This document shows, one piece after another, positions 62,812 to 64,000 of a DNA stretch of 64,000 nucleotides. The translations under genes were made by a program, and so were the position numbers. Each line of letters opens with the position of its first letter. Within the stretch, counting starts at the first letter, position 1. This DNA comes from Ixodes scapularis. Lineage: Eukaryota; Arthropoda; Arachnida; Ixodida; Ixodidae. The stretch spans positions 131,433,094 to 131,497,093 of the forward strand of contig NW_024609857.1 in assembly GCF_016920785.2 (NCBI RefSeq). The letters are read 5' to 3'. Under the pieces are notes generated by a model that saw only the letters and a list, made by a program, of their open reading frames with translations, searched no databases and was not told the DNA's origin.

Positions 62812-63352
62812 GTAGGTTCATCACAATGTCACTAAGTTCTTGCGCAAGAAGGCTGAGTGAGCCCTTGATGCGTGATGCAGCGAAGCCGAGCATGTCGAGC
62901 ACAGACCAGGCCGGTTCTTCTCGGAAATAATGGCCTGTGCCAAAACGTGTCACAAAAAAAAAAAAAAAAGCTTTTTTTTTTTCTTTTGCATTTTGTTTTT
63001 TATTATTTTTGTAAGAAAATTCCTCGTTGTTTTTTTTTAATATGTTTGTTATATGTGTACAGCCGCTTGGAATTTGTTCATCAAAATTGGGCTAAAATTG
63101 CACTGAAGGAGCATGGAATAAATGTCTGTTTTAACCAATATTTAGATATTCCCAAGTTATTTATAACTAGGTTCGGCTATACAATATTAGAGACTCTAAA
63201 ATGAGATGATCCATTGGGATTTTATTCTATCATTGAAATCCCACTTTACTGAAAGCATGAAATTAAGTCCAAACACGCATTGAATTTCATTTCAGGCACA
63301 CAGCCTGAAGGCGAATGTTCCAGCAAGTGCGAGGCCAGTGTTCCTTCCTGCT
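10546..63352 (+). CDS. NDUFAF6: NDUFAF6 (complex I assembly factor 6), split gene, 3' end outside window
   Basis: Squalene/phytoene-synthase-like protein needed to assemble mitochondrial complex I (early ND1-containing intermediates in human); expected at the matrix side of the inner membrane. Join: 10546-10685, 10741-10840, 14867-14947, 15013-15111, 26230-26326, 41738-41871, 44189-44284, 63296-63352. Every intron is GT..AG and all phases are compatible, giving about 268 codons without a stop. Family landmarks in order are YLCSLLLP and NVELAQ (exon 2), IGLMRLQFW (exon 3), QPVAHEL and LSKHWL (exon 4), VLYLTLQSMG (exon 5), DHVASHVGKLQG (exon 6), VSQESL and REVIYELACAAHQHL (exon 7), and VPASARPVFLPA (exon 8). 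The human protein is about 333 residues; the roughly 40-residue C-terminal exon was not found before 64000. The Arg/Ser-rich first 35 residues suit a mitochondrial presequence. Family members lack the catalytic Asp motifs of true phytoene synthases. Gene identity is near certain; the exact start is less so. Confidence 0.93.
10741..10840 (+). CDS. NDUFAF6: NDUFAF6 coding exon 2
   Basis: The acceptor follows a T-rich tract (tttttttcctcctcag); the donor is CAG|gtgggt. The peptide KHDHENYLCSLLLP continuing to ALNVELAQ matches the first conserved block of the family almost residue for residue. Intron 1 is only 55 bp. The exon ends in phase 0. Confidence 0.95.
10841..11323. other. Intron 2 sequence, first part
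   Basis: Starts with the donor gtgggt of NDUFAF6 intron 2. A G run of 15 sits at about 10909-10923. No element ends were identified. Confidence 0.5.
11324..11465 (+). pseudogene. THAP zinc-finger relic
   Basis: The plus strand reads CGCNVFKLHRFPHDPNIRW followed by QWVAFVNRKD. This matches the first half of a C2CH THAP domain (Cys pair, HRFP, D/P, then invariant W). The second Cys-His pair is not clear. THAP domains occur in P-element and Kolobok transposases as well as host proteins; with TTAA elements nearby, a transposase relic is most likely. Confidence 0.55.
11466..13663. other. Intron 2 sequence, no gene recognised
   Basis: Unassigned. Several open frames of 60-200 codons on both strands (the longest is antisense at 13096-13701) have no recognisable family and differ between strands, so they are taken as chance frames in old repeat sequence. 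A poly-T tract lies at 12339-12350. Confidence 0.45.
13664..14491 (+). mobile_element. TTAA miniature element (Kolobok/T2-like), family 1 copy 1
   Basis: 828 bp including TTAA at both ends (13664-13667, 14488-14491). Inverted ends aaagggaaactccgctt and aagcggagttgcccttt. The same family recurs at 33692-34487 in the same orientation; the two share an internal CAATGTTGCC...CCGAAGTTT block. TTAA duplication with AAAGG-type ends is typical of T2/Kolobok miniature elements. Confidence 0.82.
14867..14947 (+). CDS. NDUFAF6: NDUFAF6 coding exon 3
   Basis: Exon of 81 bases (27 codons, phase 0 to 0), acceptor gattccag, donor AAG|gtgacc (a weak donor). It codes IRDVVSRPDIGLMRLQFW followed by TDALERIYK, matching the conserved GLMRMQFW block of NDUFAF6 and of squalene/phytoene synthases generally. 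It lies 65 bp before exon 4. Confidence 0.95.
15013..15111 (+). CDS. NDUFAF6: NDUFAF6 coding exon 4
   Basis: Exon of 99 bases (33 codons, phase 0 to 0), acceptor cttctttgcag, donor AGG|gtaggt. It codes GSAPEQPVAHELAAVIRSRK then LSKHWLSRLIESR, matching the PHQPVAIEL and LTKRWL blocks of the human protein. A stronger-looking donor (gtaagc) four bases later would put exon 5 out of frame, so the gtaggt site is preferred. Confidence 0.95.
15112..15754. other. Intron 4, first part; nothing recognised
   Basis: Begins with the donor gtaggt. AT-rich with no element ends that I can identify. Confidence 0.4.
15755..16340 (-). mobile_element. tRNA-derived SINE or composite repeat (minus strand)
   Basis: On the minus strand, 16257-16186 folds like a tRNA, with an A-box-like TGGCCTAGTCAGTGG and a B box GTTCGAATCCC. 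This is a pol III promoter pair. The flanks (aagctttgcctttaag at the head, and gcaatggcattaagga at about 15763 on the plus strand) have the look of tick interspersed repeats, though I recognise them only from memory. Outer limits are approximate. Confidence 0.6.
16341..17531. other. Intron 4, no gene recognised
   Basis: Unassigned. A minus-strand frame at 16325-16531 has five closely spaced cysteines (CKKDKCPNYVTC...CEDNLC), but it runs through the SINE border and has no known family. T runs occur at about 16737-16745. Confidence 0.4.
17685..18950 (+). mobile_element. hAT-like element inserted in the Tigger element
   Basis: Inverted ends (agggctccgtgttttc against aggggttcagtgttttc) flanked by an 8-bp target duplication gttatagc/gttatagt (17677-17684, 18951-18958). 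The ends are filled with CTCCGATAAAT-like subterminal repeats. A further miniature element sits inside at about 17966-18332. There is no transposase. Confidence 0.8.
17966..18332 (-). mobile_element. Miniature inverted-end element, copy 1
   Basis: About 370 bp with ends tctagagtttctgtatatagc and gcatatcgaggaattctag. The copy at 25312-25682 is its reverse complement. Both arms carry GCGAATAGCGGCG and GTGAGGAGCAAAG motifs in inverted order. Confidence 0.78.
19322..19607 (+). pseudogene. Tigger transposase, N-terminal (CENP-B-type HTH) fragment
   Basis: The frame reads SMISTMLSARNKIE, then the CENP-B helix-turn-helix block: VKEALFSWFKDVTARNLPVS and LACLLGHDDFSTSRGWLQR. This is the DNA-binding domain of Tigger/Jerky-like transposases, with the conserved W and GWLQR. 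The frame stops before any catalytic domain, so this is an internally deleted element. Confidence 0.85.
19914..20997. other. Intron 4, no gene recognised
   Basis: Unassigned sequence; weakly AT-rich 20440-20990. No coding or repeat family is supported. Confidence 0.4.
20998..21372 (+). mobile_element. Tigger-type end fragment
   Basis: A TATACAGTCAAGCCCGGTTG terminal sequence at about 20999 followed by typical subterminal TATCGAACA text. No matching opposite end was found, so the right limit is uncertain. Confidence 0.5.
21373..21836. other. Unassigned, open plus-strand frame
   Basis: A plus-strand frame (21477-21827) of 116 codons, with LRTGHSFIPRKCLLWEEDPL and FLQHHIPFDLALPLGGNH, looks protein-like in composition but I cannot place it. 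It ends at the TTAA element boundary and is probably an old TE coding fragment. Confidence 0.35.
21837..22520 (-). mobile_element. TTAA element (Kolobok-like), family 4, with THAP relic
   Basis: Starts TTAA then aaggacactgacaccc and matches, base by base for about 170 bases, the reverse complement of the right end of the full copy at 53864-54392. The far end was not found; the next 300 bases contain the THAP relic at about 22262-22480. The right limit is approximate. Confidence 0.6.
22262..22480 (+). pseudogene. Degenerate THAP domain
   Basis: Broken plus-strand frame with KFPRHERVGINGWL, then text resembling the conserved C-terminal HFVESDYIEF stretch in another frame. It fits the THAP core (FP, W, C..HF) but carries a stop and frameshifts. 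Confidence 0.45.
22521..23879 (-). mobile_element. Possible solo LTR or TE remnant (minus strand)
   Basis: On the minus strand, sequence from about 23275 begins TGTAATAACGG, is GC-rich, has a good splice-donor-like ggcag|gtaagaac at about 22985, and an AATAAA at about 22900, followed by ATTGGCACCGAC at about 22820. This is the layout of an LTR followed by a primer-binding site, but no second LTR or gag/pol was seen. The region 23300-23879 is unassigned. Confidence 0.3.
23882..24775 (-). mobile_element. Tigger/pogo element, internally deleted
   Basis: Inverted ends cagtcaaacctcgatgtaac at both sides flanked by TA (23880-23881, 24776-24777). Multiple CTTCGTTACAT subterminal repeats occur on both arms. 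It is 894 bp and carries only the 3' end of the transposase gene on the minus strand. Confidence 0.88.
24027..24296 (-). pseudogene. Tigger transposase C-terminal fragment with PIP-box-like end
   Basis: 89-codon minus-strand frame: an acidic region, then VVDAIDVLRRFTSTQQEEDA, and a C-terminal QIKLTDHF. This is the usual tail of Tigger/pogo transposases. The QxxLxxHF octapeptide fits a PCNA-interacting (PIP) box, known for Drosophila pogo transposase. The catalytic domain is missing. Confidence 0.82.
24780..25044 (-). mobile_element. TTAA element (Kolobok-like), family 4, partial
   Basis: Reverse complement of the mid and left part of 53864-54392 (shared GGTTTAGACACAACCACC and GTGGGTCATT text). 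It ends at TTAA 25041-25044; the other end is cut off at the Tigger border. Confidence 0.65.
25049..26148. mobile_element. Foldback element with inverted arms of about 230 bp
   Basis: TA-flanked (25049-25050, 26147-26148) with ends gggtgttccaagtcacc and ggtgacttgaaccaccc. Arms 25051-25280 and 25880-26146 are mutual inverted repeats sharing CTCGATCTAAAATGGACCG and TTCTTGTAAAATTACAAAGC. A miniature element (25312-25682) is inserted between them. The TA duplication suggests mobilisation by an IS630-Tc1-mariner transposase. Confidence 0.82.
25312..25682 (+). mobile_element. Miniature inverted-end element, copy 2
   Basis: Reverse-complement counterpart of 17966-18332: ends ctagagttcctcgatatgct and tatatagaggaactctaat, with matching interior. 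It is nested in the foldback element just upstream of exon 5. Confidence 0.8.
26230..26326 (+). CDS. NDUFAF6: NDUFAF6 coding exon 5
   Basis: Acceptor ttgttccccag, donor ATGG|gtgagc, 97 bases (32 codons plus one base). It codes RESDKAHTSLEEAEEYAERS then VSPVLYLTLQSM, equivalent to the EDYAENT..SLLYLTLEILG block of the family. The single trailing G pairs with GA at the start of exon 6 to make Gly. It is isolated in TE-rich sequence, with introns of 11.1 kb before and 15.4 kb after. Confidence 0.95.
26327..27189. other. Intron 5, first part, with a 35-bp-arm hairpin
   Basis: Begins with donor gtgagc. Bases 26836-26932 form a long imperfect hairpin (TAATAATNCCTGGAGAA arms around GTGTGTG). The rest is unassigned. 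Confidence 0.5.
27307..29773 (-). pseudogene. Pogo-type transposase (Brinker-like HTH plus DDE), broken
   Basis: Read from 29773 downward: a Brinker/Psq-type DNA-binding segment (QYSALFKRKIILFAKAEN, VSEKCVRGWW). After a frameshift comes a CENP-B-type HTH (KRWVTNFMKRRGLSLRRRT) and then the DDE start (GNADQTPVWFDMPSRRTV, NHFTAMLCYTADGHKLPPYL). A 1.24 kb TTAA element interrupts at the Phe-Lys codons, and the frame resumes at 27854 (YPPRVIVRVNEKGF). A second frameshift precedes PGALLKPRSMLVLDSFRGN, then the LTSVVQPLGVVLNKPFKDR block with its conserved QPLDV-like motif. Domain order matches POGK-like transposases. It has at least two frameshifts and one insertion, so it is a pseudogene. Confidence 0.88.
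27855..29096. mobile_element. TTAA element inserted in the pogo transposase gene, family 5
   Basis: 1242 bp with TTAA at 27855-27858 and 29093-29096 and perfect ends (ggggggacatggcct and its complement). Removing it with one TTAA restores the surrounding transposase frame at that point. There is no coding region of note. It could be Kolobok- or piggyBac-type. Confidence 0.88.
29901..30974. other. Intron 5 sequence with inverted repeat arm
   Basis: Bases about 30175-30290 are an inverted match (AACTGGTGCTAG, GAAGCAGACAACAA) of 31635-31735, suggesting an older inverted-end element spanning about 30150-31750 with the small element at 30975 inside it. The rest is AT-rich and unassigned. Confidence 0.45.
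30975..31166. mobile_element. Small Tigger-type miniature element
   Basis: 192 bp, TA-flanked, ends gagtctaagctcattacaac and cttattataacagacct in inverted order (TATACAGTCTAAGC type). It has no coding capacity. Confidence 0.8.
31167..31825. other. Right arm of an older inverted repeat; otherwise unassigned
   Basis: Contains the arm at 31635-31735 that pairs with 30175-30290. No gene was recognised. Confidence 0.4.
31826..32008 (-). pseudogene. LINE reverse-transcriptase fragment
   Basis: Minus-strand frame LSLWCKSWQMTIITSKSKYI ... YMGVILNEDLK. This matches the segment just after the catalytic YADD box of CR1-type LINEs (W...W.M.IN..K and YLGV.L...L). Neither end of the LINE is recognisable. 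Confidence 0.75.
32009..32449. other. No gene recognised
   Basis: Unassigned intron sequence; contains two near-identical GTGCTGATTTTATTGYTCATAGTTAGTG units near 32252-32330 (an approximate tandem repeat). Confidence 0.4.
32450..33025. mobile_element. TTAA miniature element (Kolobok/T2-like), family 2
   Basis: 576 bp, TTAA at 32450-32453 and 33022-33025, inverted ends aaagggatactacaacgaaa and its counterpart ttcgttgaagtatcccttt. No transposase; proline/arginine frames inside are shadows. Confidence 0.85.
33069..33215. repeat. Two-unit tandem repeat
   Basis: Two adjacent diverged units each reading TTATATACGC, CATTTGACCGCAGC, CCCTCT and ACGTTGAGC, about 80 and 65 bp long. Confidence 0.7.
33279..33360 (+). 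tRNA. tRNA-Ser(AGA)-like sequence, probably the head of a SINE
   Basis: 82 bases with a full 7-bp acceptor stem (GCAGTCG with CGACTGC), discriminator G, A box TGGCCAAGCGG, anticodon loop around AGA, and a long variable arm (TTGGGGTCTCCCCGC), all as in eukaryotic tRNA-Ser(AGA). The T arm is TTTGAAT instead of TTCGAAT and has one stem mismatch. A T-run pol III terminator follows within 10 bases. Because SINE-like sequence follows, a tRNA-derived SINE or tRNA pseudogene is more likely than a working tRNA. Confidence 0.55.
33279..33448 (+). mobile_element. tRNA-Ser-derived SINE
   Basis: The tRNA-Ser-like head is followed by a GGACAGACGGACGGACAAGG repeat and the AAGGAGCTTCGCCCCTA tail. I recall a tail of this kind as common in tick repeats; that cannot be verified here. 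Confidence 0.55.
33692..34487 (+). mobile_element. TTAA miniature element (Kolobok/T2-like), family 1 copy 2
   Basis: 796 bp, same ends as 13664-14491 (aaagggcaactccgcttcat; gagcggagttgcccttt). The left TTAA is intact and the right one has mutated to TTGA. Same orientation as copy 1. Confidence 0.85.
34705..35560 (+). repeat. Left outer terminal repeat of the 5.9 kb transposon
   Basis: Pairs inversely with 39700-40581 along its whole length, including CTTTGCGGTCCTGTGGAAGG, CTAACTTTCAGGCCTTCTAC and GATATCTTTCCAGATTT blocks. Confidence 0.85.
35563..36340 (+). repeat. Second, tandem copy of the left terminal repeat
   Basis: Direct copy of the outer arm beginning GTGGTTCCACGAGAGTTCAA, with the same block order (GCGGCCCTGTGGATGGCAGG, CTAACTTTGTGGCCTTCTAC). 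It is more diverged than the outer arms are from each other. Confidence 0.8.
36540..38948 (-). pseudogene. Transposase-like gene of the 5.9 kb transposon, broken
   Basis: Minus-strand gene. 38948-37827 codes 373 residues with Cys-pair motifs (CTQC; CQHC) and a W-rich middle. An in-frame TGA at about 37825 is followed by KLYTSRPKWVLHAPS. After a frameshift, 37699-36983 carries DFAEIWTVLLPNETQSYHW, VVISDDLHHDSAHALY, VCDGAASPFKNRSQLYEL and a GHGK motif. A 209-bp miniature element is inserted right after GHGKN, and the frame resumes with VGGVIKPHASLHSLRS to 36540. DFAE, SDD, DG..FKN and GHGK..GG.K form a DDE/RNase H-like pattern found in many uncharacterised animal proteins. I cannot name the superfamily. 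Confidence 0.72.
36785..36993. mobile_element. Miniature element with 9-bp target duplication (Mutator-like), in transposase gene
   Basis: Ends tggcacgtagccagg and cctggctacgtgcc, flanked by gttcttccc on both sides (36776-36784, 36994-37002). The interior is mostly G runs. It interrupts the transposase between its GHGK and VGG motifs. Confidence 0.85.
39233..39390. repeat. 28-bp inverted repeat
   Basis: Arms 39233-39260 and 39363-39390 are complementary with one mismatch (GGCGGAGCCAAGGAGGA core). They lie in the 5' region of the long-TIR transposon. It could be a small inserted element; no target duplication was found. Confidence 0.7.
40582..41737. other. End of intron 5; no gene recognised
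   Basis: Moderately GC-rich with a 12-base inverted repeat near 40765-40810 (GTGGGTAGAC...GTCTACCCAC). Plus-strand frame 40810-41208 has no recognisable domain. It leads into the exon 6 acceptor. Confidence 0.45.
41738..41871 (+). CDS. NDUFAF6: NDUFAF6 coding exon 6
   Basis: Acceptor gcgtgttccag, donor AAG|gtgagt, 134 bases. It codes VQDLNCDHVASHVGKLQGL, continuing to RGRVYVPLQLLAK. DHVASHVGKLQG is the strongest family signature (DHAASHIGKAQG in human). The exon ends in phase 0. Confidence 0.96.
41872..42361. other. Intron 6, first part; nothing recognised
   Basis: Starts with donor gtgagt. No element ends or coding pattern were identified. Confidence 0.45.
42362..43983 (-). mobile_element. 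1.6 kb non-autonomous DNA element, copy 2 (inverted)
   Basis: Reverse complement of 8521-10077 over its length, including CATGCAACACGGCGCGCGTTG and TGGCCATTAGCAACCGTCAAA regions. It fills most of intron 6. It differs from copy 1 by a long perfect palindrome at about 43172-43284. Confidence 0.8.
43172..43284. repeat. Long palindrome inside the 1.6 kb element
   Basis: Arms of about 55 bp around a loop of about 11 bases (gcggtgcgcat). The inner 24 bp (43205-43228 with 43239-43262) are perfect. It is absent at the equivalent place in copy 1 (about 9236-9310). Confidence 0.85.
44189..44284 (+). CDS. NDUFAF6: NDUFAF6 coding exon 7
   Basis: Acceptor ccttttcag, donor AAG|gtaagc, 96 bases (32 codons, phase 0 to 0). 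It codes HKVSQESLARGKADTREVIY then ELACAAHQHLEK, matching HGVSQEDFLRR and the DVVYDIASQAHLHL helix of the human protein. Confidence 0.96.
44401..45279. mobile_element. Foldback element with inverted arms of about 350 bp
   Basis: TA-flanked (44401-44402, 45278-45279), ends ctgggtgtatcaa and ttgatacaccctg. Arms 44403-44760 and 44925-45277 pair over GCAGCGTTGCCCACAGATGG and GCTTAGCTCCTATGGAAATG. Located just after exon 7. CAGGGTGTATC-type ends and TA duplication suggest a mariner-type origin. Confidence 0.85.
45280..46325. other. Intron 7 sequence, no gene recognised
   Basis: Unassigned. 45390-45610 is CpG-rich; 45740-46130 is AT-rich. No element ends were found. Confidence 0.45.
46796..46834. 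repeat. CT/AT/AAAT microsatellite
   Basis: (CT)n running into (AT)n and AAAT units at the outer border of the Penelope-like element. Confidence 0.85.
46838..47000 (-). repeat. Inverted partial pLTR
   Basis: On the minus strand it matches the pLTR segment with TGACGAAACGGAGTC, AAACTTCTGCTGTTTG and GAGTTTTTCACTT. Confidence 0.82.
47110..47836 (+). repeat. Left pLTR of the Penelope-like element
   Basis: Direct repeat of 51880-52553, sharing GTGGTACTGTATTTTCGACT, AGGAGCGGGCTCAGGTCA and AACTTCTTCGCCGCAGCAAT. It contains a hammerhead-like motif at 47715-47742. Confidence 0.85.
47235..48797 (+). pseudogene. SGNH/GDSL-like hydrolase of the Penelope-like element (frameshifted)
   Basis: The open frame 47235-48362 starts within the pLTR; the recognisable domain begins at about 47868. 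Block I is AVIGNSQTSHLFHHF (usual GDS is here GNS; the Ser nucleophile is kept). Block III is LIFHVGTSEWEKLG (usual GTND altered). A middle segment, RFNDT-like with VHWFINETRKFNDTV, follows. A one-base shift at about 48355 precedes block V, AADGLHPSFSRVALVAQNL, with the catalytic Asp-x-x-His present. The next frame runs on as a Pro/Ser-rich tail to 48797. SGNH esterase domains are known in some non-LTR elements; role unproven. Confidence 0.8.
47715..47742 (+). ncRNA. Hammerhead-like ribozyme core, left pLTR
   Basis: TTGACGA, then a 6-bp stem-loop (GCCGAG/CTTGGC), then AAAAC. It differs from the CUGANGA...GAAA hammerhead core at one base on each side. Hammerheads are known in Penelope pLTRs. 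The cleavage side was not located. Confidence 0.4.
49100..50410 (+). pseudogene. Penelope-type reverse transcriptase
   Basis: Plus-strand pieces: 49309-49794 has DIMREYCRYKGRRDNLTKSE, and DITTKPADKGGAIVTLS (Penelope-specific KPADKGG block). 49885-50307 has LSKIHKTGNPGRSI, GTITEPLSGYVNNLIRHIP, KDTTHFLRNILN and motif A LVALDVSSLYTNVP, then SRTAMGTKRAPS. A later frame (about 50378-50400) reads KRFINDIFF, where the first catalytic Asp of the usual IDD motif is Asn. Stops and frameshifts separate the pieces. Confidence 0.9.
50707..51212. mobile_element. TTAA miniature element (Kolobok/T2-like), family 3, inside the Penelope-like element
   Basis: 506 bp, TTAA at 50707-50710 and 51209-51212, inverted ends aaaggggcactgaag and ctttagtgcccctt. 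It separates the reverse-transcriptase region from the GIY-YIG region. Confidence 0.87.
51680..51893 (+). pseudogene. GIY-YIG endonuclease of the Penelope-like element
   Basis: The frame reads CRACKMQYVGQTETAFRL, then FNNHRADSKSNPSLPLSKHL and FGSNRERKYRG. YVGQT..RLRLNNHR and the C-terminal RE..Y are the Penelope GIY-YIG hallmarks; the preceding Cys pair matches the usual zinc-binding part. Confidence 0.87.
51880..52553 (+). repeat. Right pLTR of the Penelope-like element
   Basis: Direct partner of 47110-47836. Shorter because of small deletions (for example around 52160-52200, where a TATTGTAGCCACTGTGTAGG unit is duplicated). Confidence 0.85.
52423..52450 (+). ncRNA. Hammerhead-like ribozyme core, right pLTR
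   Basis: CTAACGA, then a perfect 6-bp stem (GCCGAG/CTCGGC, loop TGT), then GAAAC. Only one core base (G5) departs from the hammerhead consensus. Confidence 0.45.
53571..55117 (-). pseudogene. Mariner-like transposase, broken
   Basis: Minus strand from 55117: MASQQAFLAEEKVDVVLAYD (first helix), then 54892-54674 SSVREIARASGVSPSSVWSA (second HTH) and LHPYHV..DLYPEY. Around 54660-54500 a DES motif (first catalytic Asp) and YWSDTDPHWL, WLVNVWCG are readable. A TTAA element interrupts at 53864-54392. 53843-53571 holds the C-terminus: FVLWGYVKDQIYATET, RLDEFKERIVTACANV. Frames change several times and stops are present. Confidence 0.85.
53864..54392 (+). mobile_element. TTAA element (Kolobok-like), family 4, full copy
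   Basis: 529 bp, TTAA at 53864-53867 and 54389-54392, ends aaagggacacaagagggt and gggggtgtcagtatcctt. Related to 21837-22520 and 24780-25044. It disrupts the mariner transposase. Confidence 0.85.
55801..56968. mobile_element. hAT-like element with GAACCGG subterminal repeats
   Basis: Ends cagggtgtcgaacc and ggtttgacacactg. Both flanks are low-complexity (AAAAATAT and ATATATAT), so the 8-bp duplication is only suggestive. More than ten GAACCG-type motifs sit at each end. There is no transposase; minus-strand frames 55921-56190 are shadows of a short 44-base tandem repeat (CATCCATGAATCTTGACA units). Confidence 0.7.
57414..57690 (+). mobile_element. tRNA-derived SINE, copy 1
   Basis: Head with pol III A box (GTGGTCTAGCACAC) and B box (GGGTTCAATCCCC), then a conserved body (CATCGTACCGGCGTG, GTATCACTACTGTGTGGTGC, ACGTTAAAGTCCCCAGGCTG) and the end GCGGTATAAACATA. 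A second copy lies at 62135-62332. Confidence 0.75.
57916..58261. other. No gene recognised
   Basis: AT-rich unassigned intron sequence between the outer hAT and a Tigger-type element. Confidence 0.45.
58262..59052. mobile_element. Tigger-type element with internal palindromes
   Basis: Ends cagcagacgaattaattcaa and ttgaattatcgcgagcctactg are inverted matches, with ATTCAAAC subterminal repeats. Inside are a hairpin at about 58652-58710 (TTGCGC..GCTGTGAC arms) and a larger one at 58769-58895 with arms of about 60 bp. No coding sequence. Confidence 0.65.
59055..59145 (+). mobile_element. Tigger end fragment
   Basis: After TA (59053-59054) the text cggtcaaacgcctttataat and repeated CTTCGTAGTACAGATAACTT is Tigger terminal sequence. 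The other end was not found. Confidence 0.45.
59146..60703. other. Intron 7, no gene recognised
   Basis: Unassigned. Tigger-like CTTCGTTAAACAGAAATG text appears at about 60632-60665 next to the hAT element. Antisense frame 59788-60237 has no known domain. Confidence 0.4.
60704..61072. mobile_element. hAT-like miniature element
   Basis: Ends caggggtggccaggctg and cagcttggccacccctg, the classic CAGGGGTGGCCAA hAT terminus. The flanking octamers (agatagga, acttaaga) match poorly. GC-rich with G runs and GAGCCGC repeats. Confidence 0.72.
61073..62134. other. Intron 7, no gene recognised
   Basis: Unassigned. Contains a G run at about 62021-62029; no element ends were identified. Confidence 0.4.
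62135..62332 (+). mobile_element. tRNA-derived SINE, copy 2 (5' truncated)
   Basis: Starts at the B box (GGGTTCAATCCCC) and follows copy 1 through CATCGTACCGACCTG, GTGCACGTTAAAGACCCC and the GGCTGTATAAACATA end. The A-box half is missing. Confidence 0.75.
62333..63295. other. End of intron 7
   Basis: Contains a run of about 29 C (62777-62805), an A/T homopolymer cluster (62955-63040), and two GAAGTTCAAAACAnTGGCTAGGAA units (62668-62720). It leads into the exon 8 acceptor. Confidence 0.5.
63296..63352 (+). CDS. NDUFAF6: NDUFAF6 coding exon 8
   Basis: Short exon of 57 bases (19 codons, phase 0 to 0), acceptor atttcatttcag, donor GCT|gtaagt. It codes AHSLKANVPASARPVFLPA, matching ARSFHKTVPVKAFPAFL of the human protein. 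The remaining C-terminus (about 40 residues) must lie downstream of the window. Confidence 0.93.
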
Positions 63353-64000
63353 GTAAGTTCCTACCATTACTGATATCTTTATAGTAATAAGGTAGGACTT
63401 GCAGTGTGCAGTGGTTTCGTACGCGAGTCACACGGGGACTTCTGCTTCACCATAGGGGTTAGAAGTTTCACCTTCCTAGGCCATCGCTCAGGCGGAATTT
63501 ATTACGGTGATAGCGCTTATGGGCACTTGCCCTCAATCAAAATTATGTAGAGTGTGAGTCGTCGATATCGCCGAACGCTCGAAAAAGAAAGGCCGCCGCA
63601 GTATTCTCAAGATTTGATCCCGGGCCAGCTGGTTGTGATGCAAGCACATTTCCACAGAGCTGCGCCAGCTGCTTCAACGTGCCGCTTCGTAAACTGTGCG
63701 TTGAGGATACTTACGCGTACCAGTGATGTTCCATTCCATGTCTAAGAATTGCCTTTTTTTAATACAAAAATTCCCTATTTGAGGTAGATCCTTTTTTCCT
63801 GCCAAATTGTCAAATATCCCTGCATACTTCCCTGCGCTATTTTACCTTTATTTTCGCAGCAGCTGATTTCTGTGGTCGTGCAGGCAACCTTGCATACTTT
63901 TTCCTACGAAAACTGCGTGAAATCGCATGTTCAAAAAAAAAAGAAAATGTTACTGGTCAGCGTATATATCTATTAACTAAATTATACAACCTTTAGTAGT
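63353..64000. other. Start of NDUFAF6 intron 8
   Basis: Begins with donor gtaagt. I looked for the last conserved block (equivalent to the human segment ending IQSWRKTY) and did not find it before 64000. Confidence 0.55.

Noticed and set aside
1..64000. CRISPR arrays, bacterial operons, rRNA genes or viral genes
   Set aside because: No regularly spaced repeats, no operon-like gene packing, and no rRNA or viral motifs were seen; the reverse transcriptases belong to LINE and Penelope-like elements.

Overview
The window is eukaryotic and looks like a tick (Ixodida) genome, or a close chelicerate relative. A conserved mitochondrial protein is split into short exons by very large introns, and almost everything else is decayed transposable elements (TEs). 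The mix of Penelope-like elements, CR1/Jockey-type LINEs, Tigger/pogo, Kolobok-like (TTAA), hAT and tRNA-derived SINEs fits published tick genomes. The organism is inferred from gene and TE content only; no species marker was seen.

The only host protein gene I can support is NDUFAF6 on the + strand, the squalene/phytoene-synthase-like assembly factor for mitochondrial complex I. Eight coding exons were found by matching short translated stretches to the family and checking splice sites and phase: 10546-10685, 10741-10840, 14867-14947, 15013-15111, 26230-26326, 41738-41871, 44189-44284 and 63296-63352. All phases join, giving about 268 residues. The last coding exon or exons lie beyond position 64000. 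Introns are either tiny (55 and 65 bp) or TE-filled (4.0, 11.1, 15.4, 2.3 and 19.0 kb).

Layout. 1-1.4 kb: hAT miniature elements, one inserted in another copy of its own family. 4.2-7.9 kb: a 5'-truncated LINE split by an antisense LINE. 8.5-10.1 kb: a 1.6 kb inverted-end element with a second copy in opposite orientation at 42.4-44.0 kb. 10.5-15.1 kb: exons 1-4. 17.5-19.9 kb: a Tigger element holding a hAT element that holds another miniature element. 21.8-25.0 kb: TTAA elements, THAP relics and a Tigger remnant. 25.0-26.1 kb: a foldback element, then exon 5. 27.2-29.9 kb: a pogo-type transposase gene cut by a TTAA element. 30-34.5 kb: small elements and a tRNA-Ser-headed SINE. 34.7-40.6 kb: a 5.9 kb DNA transposon with roughly 0.85 kb terminal inverted repeats, the left one followed by a second direct copy. 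41.7-44.3 kb: exons 6-7. 46.3-57.9 kb: a hAT element whose two ends are now 11.5 kb apart because a Penelope-like element, a mariner-like element, another hAT and a SINE sit between them. 58-63 kb: Tigger pieces, a hAT element and a SINE, then exon 8.

Apart from NDUFAF6, none of the protein-coding sequences looks intact: they carry frameshifts, stops, insertions or truncations. The interest lies in the layered insertion record, in a Penelope-like element carrying an SGNH-hydrolase reading frame and hammerhead-like motifs, in an unassigned long-TIR transposase, and in perfect hairpins at LINE 5' junctions.
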